DNA of 64,000 nt from an uncultured Oscillospiraceae bacterium (GTDB lineage Bacteria > Bacillota > Clostridia > Oscillospirales > Ruminococcaceae): the NCBI GenBank assembly GCA_910587135.1, contig CAJULF010000009.1, positions 12,000 to 75,999 of the forward strand. Reading direction: 5' to 3'. The position numbers were made by a program, and so were the translations under genes. Position 1 is the stretch's first letter. Each line of letters opens with the position of its first letter. Positions 8,406 through 17,248 of the stretch are shown here, piece by piece. The notes under the pieces were generated by a model, which was not told the DNA's origin, searched no databases, and worked only from the letters and a program-made list of their open reading frames with translations.

Positions 8406-9041
8406 ATGAAAATAGATATCAGAGATATTACAAAGTTCCCCAATATCCTTACGGTTATAAGAATTATGCTTATTCCGTTATTTATCATAATATTTTTATG
8501 GGCAAACGGGAATATTGAGTTGAATCTTAAGCATTTCAACAAACAAAACGGCTATATAATTGCCGCGGCAATAATGATCCTATCGGGCTTGACCGATATG
8601 GCAGACGGGCTTATAGCACGAAAATTCAATATGATAACAGACCTCGGAAAGGTTATAGACCCCTTTGCCGACAAGCTCACCCAAGCTGCTGTGGTGGTGT
8701 GCCTGATTTTCCGCTACGGCGATATCTGGATACTGATAGCCGCGCTGTTTGCGTTGATTTTCATAAAGGAAATTCTCATGCTTATCATGGGCGTAATGTT
8801 TTTAAGAAAAGGGCAGGATCTCGGCGGCGCGAGGTGGTATGGAAAACTGGCAACGATTATCTTTTATTTTCAGGTTATAGTCCTTATCGGCGCTCCTGTA
8901 CTGTCAAATCTTACCGCTGTGATTATGTTCTGCATAATGATCGCCGCCACGCTAATGTCATTCATAATGTATATGCGGGAATACTACCGCCTTAAAATGC
9001 AGCGTGACACAGACGGGCAATCCGACAAAGGAGAAGTTTGA
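8406..9041 (+). CDS. pgsA: CDP-diacylglycerol--glycerol-3-phosphate 3-phosphatidyltransferase
   Basis: PgsA makes phosphatidylglycerophosphate, the precursor of phosphatidylglycerol, in the cytoplasmic membrane. The CDP-alcohol phosphotransferase motif D-G-x2-A-R-x8-G-x3-D-x3-D is complete in DGLIARKFNMITDLGKVID and the following PFAD, near residues 60-85. Several membrane helices surround it, and the protein is 211 residues long. The start at 8406 follows GAGG by a short spacer; an in-frame ATG at 8379 has no ribosome site. It is 70 bp downstream of the polymerase gene and its stop codon lies inside a small AT-rich hairpin that abuts a repeat. Confidence 0.93.
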   Translation: MKIDIRDITKFPNILTVIRIMLIPLFIIIFLWANGNIELNLKHFNKQNGYIIAAAIMILSGLTDMADGLIARKFNMITDLGKVIDPFADKLTQAAVVVCLIFRYGDIWILIAALFALIFIKEILMLIMGVMFLRKGQDLGGARWYGKLATIIFYFQVIVLIGAPVLSNLTAVIMFCIMIAATLMSFIMYMREYYRLKMQRDTDGQSDKGEV

Positions 9042-9055
9042 AAAAATTTCAAACT
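9035..9055. terminator. AT-rich hairpin overlapping the pgsA stop codon
   Basis: AGTTTGAAA and TTTCAAACT form a 9-bp stem around AAA. It overlaps the end of pgsA and is immediately followed by the CAG terminus of a family A element at 9056. Its strength as a terminator is doubtful. Confidence 0.35.
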
Positions 9056-9290
9056 CAGCTTGTAGAAAAAGCTTATATGCTGTGCAGTCTCGGCGCATGA
9101 AATTTCAAAAAGTCGCAAAGTTTTGCGCAACGATAATGTGGTTGGCTAAAGCATTACGTTGAAGTTTGTGTAAAACCCGTGCATTTGTGAACACAAGCGC
9201 ACGCGGTTTCCGTCGGGTATGCGAAGCGTTAACGGAGTATACCCATATAAGCAGACTGAAGTATGAAAAAATTTTCATCCCATATGTCTG
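9056..9290 (-). repeat. Family A intergenic element, copy A8 (degenerate)
   Basis: The copy begins CAGCTTGTAGAAAAAGC and is in the reverse orientation. The outer GAAATTTCAAAAAGTCG arm and the hairpin GGGTATGC...GTATACCC are recognisable, but the rest is rearranged and contains extra sequence. It fills the 319-bp gap before the PHP gene. Confidence 0.5.
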
Positions 9291-9360
9291 TGACTTATGG
9301 ACTTCGTTCCAAATTTTGCCGCGAAAACCGAACAAAACCTGAAAGGAACACAGTATAATT

Positions 9361-10152
9361 ATGATAACAGCCGATCTCCATACTCACACATCGTTTTCCA
9401 CCGACAGTGACACTCCTCTTGAAAAAATGGCGCAGGCAGCCCTCGAAAAGGGACTGAAAACGATTTGCTTCACGGAGCATATGGATTTTGATTACCCCGG
9501 CGGAGAGTTCTTTCTGGATACCGCAGCATACCGCAAGGAGCTGTTTCGTGTAAAGGAGCTGTATCGCGGTAGTCTGGAAATACTTTTTGGTGTGGAGCTG
9601 GGTTTGATGGACTACATCGCGCCCACCCTTAAGAAATATTCCGAATCGTTTGATTTTGATTTTATAATAGGCTCGGCGCACCAGGTGGACGGAATCGACC
9701 CGTATTATCCCGAATACTTCAACACTCACGGCGACCGCAAAGGAATATATCACTTTTACGAAAGCGCCCTTGCTGCCGTAAGAGCCTTTGGTAATTTTGA
9801 TGTTTTCGGACATTTTGACTACATAGTACGCTACTCCCATGCCAAAAGCTACTCGCCTGCCGATTTTGCGGATATTGTTGATGAAATTCTTAAAGAGCTT
9901 ATTTCCCGCGGCAGGGGTCTGGAGATAAACACGGAGGGTATTCATTACGGGCTGGGCTGGGCGCACCCTCATCCCGATGTGCTTAAGCGTTACAGGGAGC
10001 TTGGCGGAGAGATAATCACCGTAGGCTCGGACGCGCACAGCGGCGACAGGATCGCATATTGCTTTGACACAACACAGGAAATGCTCAAATCGGCGGGATT
10101 TAAATACCTCGCGGTATTCCGCGGCAGAAAGCCCGAATTTATTCCTCTGTAA
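9361..10152 (+). CDS. Histidinol-phosphatase-like PHP-domain phosphoesterase
   Basis: The 263-residue protein belongs to the PHP family of the HisK/HisJ type, which removes phosphate from L-histidinol phosphate with a trinuclear metal centre. Metal ligands are visible in DLHTHTSFSTDS (residues 5-16), CFTEHMDFD (about 37-45), a GVELG motif (about 78), GSAHQ (about 103), GHFDYIVRY (about 155) and a late GSDAH (about 223). No histidine-biosynthesis gene lies nearby, so the true substrate could be another phosphate ester. A strong two-way terminator follows. Confidence 0.82.
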   Translation: MITADLHTHTSFSTDSDTPLEKMAQAALEKGLKTICFTEHMDFDYPGGEFFLDTAAYRKELFRVKELYRGSLEILFGVELGLMDYIAPTLKKYSESFDFDFIIGSAHQVDGIDPYYPEYFNTHGDRKGIYHFYESALAAVRAFGNFDVFGHFDYIVRYSHAKSYSPADFADIVDEILKELISRGRGLEINTEGIHYGLGWAHPHPDVLKRYRELGGEIITVGSDAHSGDRIAYCFDTTQEMLKSAGFKYLAVFRGRKPEFIPL

Positions 10153-10200
10153 CATAAGGCAACACCGCACATGCTTTGCGCAATGTTGTCATAAGTATAA

Positions 10201-10226
10201 GACCGCGGCGCATCTGCGCCGCGGTC
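10201..10226. terminator. Two-way terminator between convergent genes
   Basis: GACCGCGGCGCA and TGCGCCGCGGTC form a perfect 12-bp stem around TC. TAAATTTT follows on the plus strand and TTATACTTATG on the minus strand. It separates the PHP gene from the convergent lysozyme gene. Confidence 0.8.
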
Positions 10227-10232
10227 TAAATT

Positions 10233-11858
10233 TTATGAGAGCTTGTTGTAATTCCCTTTTCTGATTATTGACGAGTAATCCTTATAGGAAATATTCAGAT
10301 CCACATACCCGTCAATTCCCGATACAACGCCCTTGCTGCTGTACTGCCATATACCGAAATCTCCCTCATAGGTAGGAACGGTGTTCCACTGCGCCAGCCA
10401 TACGTCATATTCGGAGAGCTGGCTCATGTCAATGTAATCGGTAAGCCAGGTCTTGTTGCAGTAAATCATTGCGTAATAGCCCGCCGCGCTTATCTCATCA
10501 AGGAACGCCTTAACAATATTGGTAACACGCTTTCTGCCCAGATCAGCCTGATACTGCTCCTCAATATCCAGAACCACGGGATATGTAATCTTATACGGCT
10601 CAATGGTCTTAAGGAAAAAGCGGGCTTCTTTTCTTGCCTCCGTGACGGTTGAGGCGTACAGATAATGATACACTCCCACCTTGACGCCGTTTGCGGTCGC
10701 CTGCGTAATATTGTACTCAAAGGTTACGTCCTGAGCGATGGGACGATCGTTAACCTTTCCTCTCGAAGCACGTATCATCGCAAAATCAATTCCCGCCGCT
10801 TTGACCTTTGCCCAATCTATCGCGCCCTGTGCGTAGGAAACATCTATTCCTTTTGCGCCGACATCGGTGGTTTCGCCCATATTGTCCTGATCGTTTCCGG
10901 GGACATGGGACGTGCCGTAACGATAATCTATCAGTCGGCTGCTCTTGGAAATGGCAAAGCGGGCGGATTTGGACTTGTAAAATTTAACAGAGCTCTCAAA
11001 AATAAGAACACCGCTGTTTACAAACTCACCCGTAAGCGAGAAATAGCCTGCCTGCGTGGAGCGTCCGCTGATGGTTATTCCAAGATATCCCTTACAGATA
11101 AGCCGTCCGTCAGAAGGCGTCTGCATTTCGCCGGTTATAACCGTTCGGGAATTTGCGGTGAGTATCGACTGACCGTAGTTCAGGTACATACCGTCGGCAT
11201 AGACATTCATAACTCCCGATATCTGCGCCTTTGCGCCGTGGCGCACCACAAACTCGCTCAGAACACGCACAGTGGAGCTTACGGTGGTGTTGAATGTTCC
11301 GTAAGTTTCAAGTCCCGCATTTGCGTAAATGGTAAGCGTTCCCGAAACAGTAATTTTGGAATCCGGCTCGGAAATGAGCTTTCCGCGCACCCCGAAAGCA
11401 TTATCCTTATAAATCAGCAGCTCCGCGCCGCTGCACACTACAAGCGTGCTTCCCTCGGGAACGCTGAATTTTTTTGATACCTTTGCGGATTTGCTTATGT
11501 AATAATTCTGCCCGCTCTCCATAGGAGTCTTGCCGTCCCACTCGGTATAGCCGCTAATGTCTATCGGCGTATATTCCGTGTCTGACAGGTCAACGCTGCT
11601 GTCGGGGCGGCTGTCGGCTGTTTCGGAGCTTTCCTCGCCGCTTTCGCCGCTCTCGGAGCTTTCGCTGTACGGACTTTCTCCCGTTTCGGAATTATTGGGA
11701 TTTTCATCGATATTCGGGTCGATTATGGTCGTTTCGGAAGTCGGCGGGTCCTGTGGAAGCTCGGGAAGCAGCGAGTTTTCCGCAAATGCCGTTGTAAGGC
11801 ATCCAAAGGACACCGCTCCCGCAGCGATCAAAGCCGTGATTTTTTTGATTAGTGTCAT
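10233..11858 (-). CDS. Secreted GH25 lysozyme with beta-rich middle domain
   Basis: This 541-residue exported muramidase-type hydrolase should cleave peptidoglycan glycan strands. A signal peptide (about 1-28) is followed by a Ser/Glu/Asp/Pro-rich linker (about 30-100). A repetitive beta-strand-rich region (about 110-310), resembling beta-solenoid or bactofilin-like repeats, comes next. The glycoside hydrolase 25 domain (about 325-530) begins GIDVSYAQG, has PVVLDIEE as catalytic acid region, and ends with VDLNIS. The start at 11858 is preferred over an ATG 18 bases upstream because GGAG lies eight bases before it. The linker and repeat domain suggest that the enzyme is held at a distance from the membrane or bound to the wall. 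Confidence 0.88.
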   Translation of the reverse strand: MTLIKKITALIAAGAVSFGCLTTAFAENSLLPELPQDPPTSETTIIDPNIDENPNNSETGESPYSESSESGESGEESSETADSRPDSSVDLSDTEYTPIDISGYTEWDGKTPMESGQNYYISKSAKVSKKFSVPEGSTLVVCSGAELLIYKDNAFGVRGKLISEPDSKITVSGTLTIYANAGLETYGTFNTTVSSTVRVLSEFVVRHGAKAQISGVMNVYADGMYLNYGQSILTANSRTVITGEMQTPSDGRLICKGYLGITISGRSTQAGYFSLTGEFVNSGVLIFESSVKFYKSKSARFAISKSSRLIDYRYGTSHVPGNDQDNMGETTDVGAKGIDVSYAQGAIDWAKVKAAGIDFAMIRASRGKVNDRPIAQDVTFEYNITQATANGVKVGVYHYLYASTVTEARKEARFFLKTIEPYKITYPVVLDIEEQYQADLGRKRVTNIVKAFLDEISAAGYYAMIYCNKTWLTDYIDMSQLSEYDVWLAQWNTVPTYEGDFGIWQYSSKGVVSGIDGYVDLNISYKDYSSIIRKGNYNKLS

Positions 11859-11921
11859 TTTTGATTCTCCATTCAATAGCTGATTACAATCGGGTAAACC
11901 GAATTTAAATTGTATAGTTAT

Positions 11922-11950
11922 ATTGTCGCATATTTTTCGCGATTTGTCAA
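11922..11950 (-). promoter_or_regulatory. Promoter of the GH25 lysozyme gene
   Basis: On the minus strand TTGACA (11950-11945) and GACAAT (11927-11922) are 17 bp apart, about 65 bases before the ATG. Confidence 0.55.
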
Positions 11951-11994
11951 ATGATTTTGCATAAAAATGCTAAGTTAATTTATGGCACGGCGGG

Positions 11995-13755
11995 CTATTC
12001 CGTTTTGGGGAGGGCGTACTTATCCTTGTAAACGTTGAATTCGTCCATAAACTCCGACTTTTCAAGCCGCTTTAGCTCGTTCATATATTCGTGAGTGTCA
12101 AGGCTGTTTTCTTTTATTCGGATAAGGCACACGGCTATATTTGAGCAATGGTCGGAAACGCGCTCGAAATTCGTCAGCAGATCTTGCAGGATAAAACCAA
12201 GCTCTATGGTACATATTCCCTTGCGAAGCCGCTCTATATGGCGTGCCTTAAGGTCGGTGCGAAGCTGGTCTATTACGTCCTCCAGCGGCTCTACCTCCTT
12301 TGCAAGCGCCACATCTGACCTTATAAAGCAGTCTATCGACATATTGAGTATCTCGGCTACCGCGTTCTTGATTATTGGTATCTCCTCCAGTGCCTGCTTT
12401 GAGAACGATATCTTCTTCTGATACATCTCCTCAGCCGCTTCCACGATATTGACCGCATGGTCGGATATTCTCTCCAGATCGCCTATGGTATGAAGCAGAT
12501 TTGAAACAACCTGACTGTCGCTCACCGATAAATCCTTTGAGCTTATCTTAAGAATAAAGGAGCCTATTTTGTCCTCGTAAATATCAATTGCGTTCTCGTT
12601 GTCAACTACCTCCGCCGCTTTCTTCGGGTCGTACTCCGTGACCATGTCCATCGCAATAAGCATGGTCTGCCGTGTCAGCACCGCCATTTTATAGGCTACG
12701 TTTCTGCACTGCTCGATAGCTACCGAAGGGGTATTGAGAAAACGCTCGTCCAGCATGGACATAGCCGCTGTCTCTTCCCCGGGCTTGTCCCGTATGGTAA
12801 GGCACGCGAGCTTTTCAAGCTGTTTTGTAAAGGGCAGGAAGACGAGAGTCGTCAGCACGTTGAAAGCGGTGTGTATAATTGCGATGCCCAAGGAATTGAG
12901 CGCGCTGTTCATAAACGCGAAATCCAGAAATGAATTGAGAATGTAGAACAGCGACAGGAAGAGTATCGTGCCGATTATATTAAAATAAAGATGAACTATA
13001 GCCACCCGCTTTGCTGACTTATTCGCACCGATAGCGGATATAAGCGCGGTCACGCAGGAGCCGATATTTGTGCCGAGTATTATCGGAAGCGCTATGGAAT
13101 AGGTTATCCCGCTGGTCTTTGAAAAAGTCTGCAAAATTCCGACCGAAACGGAGGACGACTGAATAAGCGCCGTAAGCGCCGCACCGGTTACCACGCCCAA
13201 AACGGGATTTGAAAACGCAGCCATGAACTGCCCGAAAGCCTCATTGTTCTCAAGCGGCTTTACTGCCTCGGACATGGCGTTCATGCCGAACATAAGCGTT
13301 GCGAAGCCCAACAGTATAACACCCAGCGTTTTTTTCTTGTCCGATTTCATGAACATCAGCATTACAATGCCGATAACCGCCAGAATCGGTGTAAAAGTGG
13401 TAGGCTTAAAGATGGAAACAAGCCCCTCTCCCTCTACCGCCGAAAGGCTGAGCAGCCAGCTTGTGGCGGTCGTGCCTATATTCGCGCCCATTATAACTCC
13501 GATAGCCTGCGACAGCTTCATTATTCCCGAGTTTACAAAACCCACCATCATAACGGTGGTAGCCGCCGAGGACTGTATCAGCGCCGTTACCCCCACGCCG
13601 AGAGCCACACCCTTTATCGGGTTTGAGGTCAGCTTCTCCAGCCAGCGCTCCAGATTGCCCCCCGCGAACTTCTCCAGACCTCCGCTTAACGTGTGCATTC
13701 CGAAAAGAAACAGCGCAAGCCCGCCCAGCATATTAAGAATATGATAAATATCCAT
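11995..13755 (-). CDS. Na+/phosphate symporter with PhoU-like domain (NptA family)
   Basis: The 586-residue protein has the inverted-repeat Na/Pi-cotransporter fold, with the two family signature motifs QSSAATTVMMVGF (about 61) and QSSSVSVGIL (about 200) in the membrane half (1-310). The C-terminal half (about 345-560) is soluble and helical like PhoU. The protein should import phosphate with sodium, with the PhoU-like part possibly adjusting activity to phosphate status. It is a single-gene unit with its own promoter. Alternative anion substrates are possible in this family. Confidence 0.9.
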   Translation of the reverse strand: MDIYHILNMLGGLALFLFGMHTLSGGLEKFAGGNLERWLEKLTSNPIKGVALGVGVTALIQSSAATTVMMVGFVNSGIMKLSQAIGVIMGANIGTTATSWLLSLSAVEGEGLVSIFKPTTFTPILAVIGIVMLMFMKSDKKKTLGVILLGFATLMFGMNAMSEAVKPLENNEAFGQFMAAFSNPVLGVVTGAALTALIQSSSVSVGILQTFSKTSGITYSIALPIILGTNIGSCVTALISAIGANKSAKRVAIVHLYFNIIGTILFLSLFYILNSFLDFAFMNSALNSLGIAIIHTAFNVLTTLVFLPFTKQLEKLACLTIRDKPGEETAAMSMLDERFLNTPSVAIEQCRNVAYKMAVLTRQTMLIAMDMVTEYDPKKAAEVVDNENAIDIYEDKIGSFILKISSKDLSVSDSQVVSNLLHTIGDLERISDHAVNIVEAAEEMYQKKISFSKQALEEIPIIKNAVAEILNMSIDCFIRSDVALAKEVEPLEDVIDQLRTDLKARHIERLRKGICTIELGFILQDLLTNFERVSDHCSNIAVCLIRIKENSLDTHEYMNELKRLEKSEFMDEFNVYKDKYALPKTE

Positions 13756-13827
13756 TTTTTCTCTCCTGTAATTCGGTCCTCCCTGTGACCGATTCCGTCA
13801 TTTTTCACTTTCTTTATTCACTCTTAT

Positions 13828-13856
13828 ATTATACTAAATTTTTTATGAATTGTATA
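13828..13856 (-). promoter_or_regulatory. Promoter of the Na/Pi symporter gene
   Basis: TATACA (13856-13851) and TATAAT (13833-13828) on the minus strand are 17 bp apart, about 70 bases before the start codon. Confidence 0.5.
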
Positions 13857-13999
13857 GGGGGTAAGCGTTTTTTTGTAGATTTTTTTAATTATGAACAACA
13901 ATTCACATGCATTGAGGTGAATATAGCCAAATTTGCTTTTTGAAAGTCCACTGACGGTATTGATATTACGCTGTATCTTTAGCACATAATAAAATAATC

Positions 14000-14098
14000 C
14001 AGCTTGTATATAAAAGCGCTGATTAAGTCATATTATTTATATTTTAAAATTTCCGCGACCCGCCCGCCATATCTCGCTCCGCTGCGCAAAGCAAACTG
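14000..14098 (+). repeat. Family A element, copy A3 (truncated)
   Basis: CAGCTTGTATATAAAAGCGC and the following TTATTTATATTTTAAAATTTCCG match the left end of the element, but the sequence breaks off inside the first hairpin, where the next copy begins. Confidence 0.5.
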
Positions 14099-14102
14099 CC
14101 GG

Positions 14103-14290
14103 ACTGTGTATAAAGGTTGACCAAAAGCTAATTATTTAAAAAAATTTCAAAATTTCCGCTAATCATACTCCGCTTCACTTCGTTCCGCTCCGCATGCTTA
14201 GCGGAAACCGCGTGCGTTTGCGTTCGCAAACGCACGACTTTTTGAAATTTCATGCGCCGACACTGCGCGGCAAACAGGCTTTTTCCGCAT
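14103..14290 (+). repeat. Family A element, copy A4
   Basis: This nearly complete copy has first-hairpin arms TTCCGCTAA and TTAGCGGAA and second-hairpin arms GTGCGTTTGCG and CGCAAACGCAC. Both are perfectly paired although they differ from other copies. At its right side (14305-14345) lies an inverted fragment of an element head ending GGTCAACA. The remaining 14346-14533 shows no gene or recognisable signal other than the ribosome site of the next gene. Confidence 0.7.
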
Positions 14291-14533
14291 ACCGCTGCGA
14301 AGTACAAAATTCTTTTAAATAATCCGCTTTAGGTCAACATTTTTTACCAGCTTTATGCAGATGCTCTTTTTTACATTTTTTAATGTATAAATTTTCCGAA
14401 AAAGTCAAAACTACTTTCACAGCCCGAAATATGCAATACCAAATGATATTGCGGTTGGTTCTTGTTCGGGCAATCCATAAAAACGGCGCTTACAATAAAG
14501 AGCTATCGCCGAAAAAATGAAAGGAAAATGACT

Positions 14534-15328
14534 ATGAAAAATAATAGGTCAAAAAAATCACCTCTTGGCGGAAAAGGTCTGGTGATCGCTTCGGTTGTGG
14601 GAGTTGCGGCGGCAGCAGCGGCGGTGGTTTCCGCTTACAACGCCACCATGTCAAGGCTTGTTCCCACTAATACCAACCCTGTTTCCTCCAACACATGGAT
14701 ATTCGAGCAGGACGAGAGCGATGAGAAGAAGCCTGACGAGCAGCCAAAATCCACCACTCCCGCATCGCCCGTCAATCTCGAAGTGACAGAAGAAGCCGCC
14801 CCCGTCGGCAGCAATATCACAGGTATACCAATTGACGAGGACGAACCCGCAATAGCTCCCGTTTATTCTGAAGAAGCGGGTGAAGCGCCCGTCGCGGAAG
14901 TAAACAAGCCAATCACCGCGGATATCGGTAATATCATGCCCGTGGACGGCGAGGTAGCCAATCCGTTCAGCAACGGAGAGCTTGTCAAATCCACCACTCT
15001 CGGTGTGTGGAAAACTCACGACGGCTGTGATATACGCTGCACGCTTGGCACAGATGTCAGGTCAATGTCGGAGGGAATGGTAAAGGAAATCACCGACGAC
15101 CCTCTGTGGGGAGTTTATGTTGTGGTAGAGCAGTCCAACGGGCTTGAGGTACACTACTGCGGGCTTACCAAGGAGCTTAATGTGAAGGCGGGACAGCAGA
15201 TAAATCAAGGAGCGATTATCGGCAAAACAGGCGACACCTGTCAGATAGAAATATTGGAGGAACCGCACCTGCATCTCGGCGTAAAGCAGAACGGGGAATG
15301 GATAGACCCCATGTCGGTCATAAGCTAA
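14534..15328 (+). CDS. SpoIIQ-like membrane-anchored LytM (M23) protein
   Basis: The 264-residue protein has one N-terminal membrane segment (about 15-40), an acidic low-complexity stalk (about 55-135) and a LytM/M23 domain (about 150-260). Zinc-site residues are intact: HDGCD (H-x3-D) and the HxH of EPHLHLG. SpoIIQ of the mother cell/forespore channel has this layout. The Bacillus protein has lost the zinc site, while clostridial ones often keep it, so this copy could still cut peptidoglycan. The start at 14534 is preferred because AAAGG lies about nine bases upstream. No spoIIIA genes are nearby, so a generic M23 endopeptidase is the alternative. Confidence 0.75.
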   Translation: MKNNRSKKSPLGGKGLVIASVVGVAAAAAAVVSAYNATMSRLVPTNTNPVSSNTWIFEQDESDEKKPDEQPKSTTPASPVNLEVTEEAAPVGSNITGIPIDEDEPAIAPVYSEEAGEAPVAEVNKPITADIGNIMPVDGEVANPFSNGELVKSTTLGVWKTHDGCDIRCTLGTDVRSMSEGMVKEITDDPLWGVYVVVEQSNGLEVHYCGLTKELNVKAGQQINQGAIIGKTGDTCQIEILEEPHLHLGVKQNGEWIDPMSVIS

Positions 15329-15345
15329 AAAATGAAGTCGGAAGA

Positions 15346-15371
15346 GAGCGCCCGTAATTTTACGGGCGCTC
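15346..15371 (+). terminator. Terminator hairpin of the SpoIIQ-like gene
   Basis: GAGCGCCCGTAA and TTACGGGCGCTC form a perfect 12-bp stem with a two-base spacer. No T-run follows. The CAG end of a family A copy begins at the last base of the stem. Confidence 0.55.
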
Positions 15372-15560
15372 AGTCTGTAGAAAAAGCCTATTTGCCACGC
15401 AATGTCGGCGCATTAAATTTCAAAAAGTCGTGCGTTTGCGAACGCAAACGCGCGCGGTTTCCGGCAGGCATGCGGAGTGCTGCGCAGCAGCACGGAGTAT
15501 GACTGCCGGAAATTTTGAAATTTTTTTAAATAATCCAATTGAGGTCAACACAGCTTAAAA
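15371..15560 (-). repeat. Family A element, copy A5 (full length, reverse)
   Basis: The copy begins CAGTCTGTAGAAAAAGCC and ends near CAGCTTAAAAG. Paired arms are TTTCCGGCAG with CTGCCGGAAA, and GTGCGTTTGCG with CGCAAACGCGC. It occupies nearly the whole gap between the convergent SpoIIQ-like and coiled-coil genes. Confidence 0.75.
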
Positions 15561-15615
15561 GCATAACAGCCGAGAGCAGCGCAAAAATCAATCAAACAAA
15601 GGCGCGCTCCTTTTG

Positions 15616-16128
15616 TTAATTTTTATTCGGAGGTGTCGGGGGAGTCGGCGGCTGAGGAGGAGCTTGTATGTTCCCCGCGGAACTGATATTCTTGCGCAGC
15701 ATCCGAAGACCGCTCAGGTCTTTAGCCATGAGCTCCTCTACCCTTGCCAGCATATTGTCCGCGTAGGAACTGGTGGTGGAGCGCACCGCATTGGAGTGCG
15801 CCTGCGCCTCGCTCATAAGCTCCGTTGCGCGCCGCTGCGCTTCCTTTACCAGGTCGTTCTGATCAAGAAGCTCGTTTCTGCGCATTTCGGCGCGTCGGAT
15901 TATATCCTCCGCCTCACGCTTTGCGTCGCTGATTATGCGGTTTTTATCCGCCACGACCTTTTTAGCCTGATTGATCTCCCCCGGGAGGGATAATCTCATC
16001 TGCTGAAGAATATCCTCTATCCCGTCGGCGTCTACCATACTCTTTTTGTTGAAAGGAACACGGGTCGCATTACCGACTATTTCCTCAATCAATCCTATAA
16101 GATCTTCAATAGAATATGAATTATCCAT
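15616..16128 (-). CDS. Coiled-coil protein of unknown function downstream of coaD
   Basis: The 170-residue soluble protein has a short helical N-terminus, a long Glu/Arg/Ala-rich coiled coil (about 50-135) resembling ATP synthase b or V-type H subunits, and a Pro/Thr-rich tail (QPPTPPTPP). It starts one base after the coaD stop, so the two are co-transcribed. A protein of this kind behind coaD is often annotated as an ATPase subunit in Clostridia, but no catalytic motif is present and I would not assign a function. A DivIVA- or stalk-like structural role is one possibility. Confidence 0.75.
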   Translation of the reverse strand: MDNSYSIEDLIGLIEEIVGNATRVPFNKKSMVDADGIEDILQQMRLSLPGEINQAKKVVADKNRIISDAKREAEDIIRRAEMRRNELLDQNDLVKEAQRRATELMSEAQAHSNAVRSTTSSYADNMLARVEELMAKDLSGLRMLRKNISSAGNIQAPPQPPTPPTPPNKN

Positions 16129-16129
16129 T

Positions 16130-16672
16130 TTATTGTCCTTTCCTTAAACTGCTGTCCGCTGCCGCCGCCTTACGCTTGGCTTCGGCAAAGTCGCTCGTCA
16201 GCTTGGAGCGTATCTGCTCATGAATACAGGCGGGAACGTAATTTTTCAAATCTCCGTCAAACATAGCCACCTGCTTAACCATGCTTGAGGAAACAAAGGT
16301 GGTGTTCAGGCTGGCAGGGATAAACACGGTCTCCGCGCGGTGGTTGAGGTCCTTGTTGGTGTGAGCCATCTGGAACTCGTACTCAAAATCCGAAGTAGCC
16401 CTCAGACCCTTTACTATAACATCAATGTCCTGCCTTATGTTGAAATAGTCCGCAAGCAGCCCGTCATAGCTGTCTATTTCGATATTGGGCATATCCGCCG
16501 TTACCTTTTTCAGAAAATCGCAGCGCTCGGGTATTGTAAAGCTGTATGATTTCAGCGGATTTATCAGCACCACCACAACCACCTTATCAAACATCTTCGC
16601 CGCGCGCTTTATTATGTCAAGATGTCCATTGGTAACGGGGTCGAAGCTTCCGGGGTAAATCGCGGTCTTCAT
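16130..16672 (-). CDS. coaD: Phosphopantetheine adenylyltransferase
   Basis: CoaD transfers AMP from ATP to 4'-phosphopantetheine, the next-to-last step of coenzyme A synthesis. The 180-residue protein begins MKTAIYPGSFDPVTNGHLDI with the T/HxGH nucleotide motif. A conserved region including KGLRATSDFEYEFQMAHTN follows (about 89-107), then the SSSMVKQVA motif near 130. The start at 16672 overlaps the rsmD stop codon as ATGA, with GGGAG about ten bases upstream inside rsmD, so translation is probably coupled. Longer in-frame starts would reach into rsmD and are rejected. Confidence 0.95.
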   Translation of the reverse strand: MKTAIYPGSFDPVTNGHLDIIKRAAKMFDKVVVVVLINPLKSYSFTIPERCDFLKKVTADMPNIEIDSYDGLLADYFNIRQDIDVIVKGLRATSDFEYEFQMAHTNKDLNHRAETVFIPASLNTTFVSSSMVKQVAMFDGDLKNYVPACIHEQIRSKLTSDFAEAKRKAAAADSSLRKGQ

Positions 16673-17232
16673 TCCGTATCGCTCCCTTCCTCCGCCGCGG
16701 GGCGGTAGATTGACACCGTAGTGCGGGAATGCCGCAGCTGCTTTGCCAGTCTGAACCTCCCCACGTTCTGGGGAAGTGCGCATTCCTTCTCATGCTCGCA
16801 TATAATAACACCGTTTTCCGACATTTTTTCGGTCAGAACCGGCAGCGCCTTTTGAATAAGTTTATAGTTATACGGCGGATCCAGCACAGCGATATCAAAC
16901 ACCGCGCCTGTTGATTTCAGAAAAGCCGAAAACGGCATATTTACAACCTTGGCCTCTCCCTCAAATCCCGTGGTTCTAAGATTATCCCTGACCGCTTTTA
17001 TCGACACTGCCGCGGAATCCACAAACCAGCACTCCGAAGCGCCGCGGCTGAGTGCTTCTATCCCGAGCTGCCCGCTGCCCGCGAAAAGGTCGAGCACCCG
17101 TCTTCCCTCTATCTCAAACTGTATCGCGCTGAAGATAGCTTCCTTGACGCTGTCCGCTGTGGGACGGACGACCTCCGTGCCCTCCACCGTCACCAGCTTT
17201 CTTCCCCGCGCCTTGCCCGTAATTACTCTCAT
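16669..17232 (-). CDS. rsmD: 16S rRNA (guanine-966-N2)-methyltransferase
   Basis: RsmD methylates G966 of 16S rRNA during 30S assembly, using S-adenosylmethionine. The 187-residue protein starts MRVITGKARGRKL and has the SAM-binding segment VLDLFAGSGQLGIEALSRGA (about 45-64). The catalytic DPPY lies near residue 118. The rsmD-coaD order is common in Firmicutes. It starts 16 bp after the uvrC stop, so it may belong to a uvrC-rsmD-coaD transcription unit. Confidence 0.95.
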   Translation of the reverse strand: MRVITGKARGRKLVTVEGTEVVRPTADSVKEAIFSAIQFEIEGRRVLDLFAGSGQLGIEALSRGASECWFVDSAAVSIKAVRDNLRTTGFEGEAKVVNMPFSAFLKSTGAVFDIAVLDPPYNYKLIQKALPVLTEKMSENGVIICEHEKECALPQNVGRFRLAKQLRHSRTTVSIYRPAAEEGSDTE

Positions 17233-17248
17233 ATTTTTCCCCTTAAAA

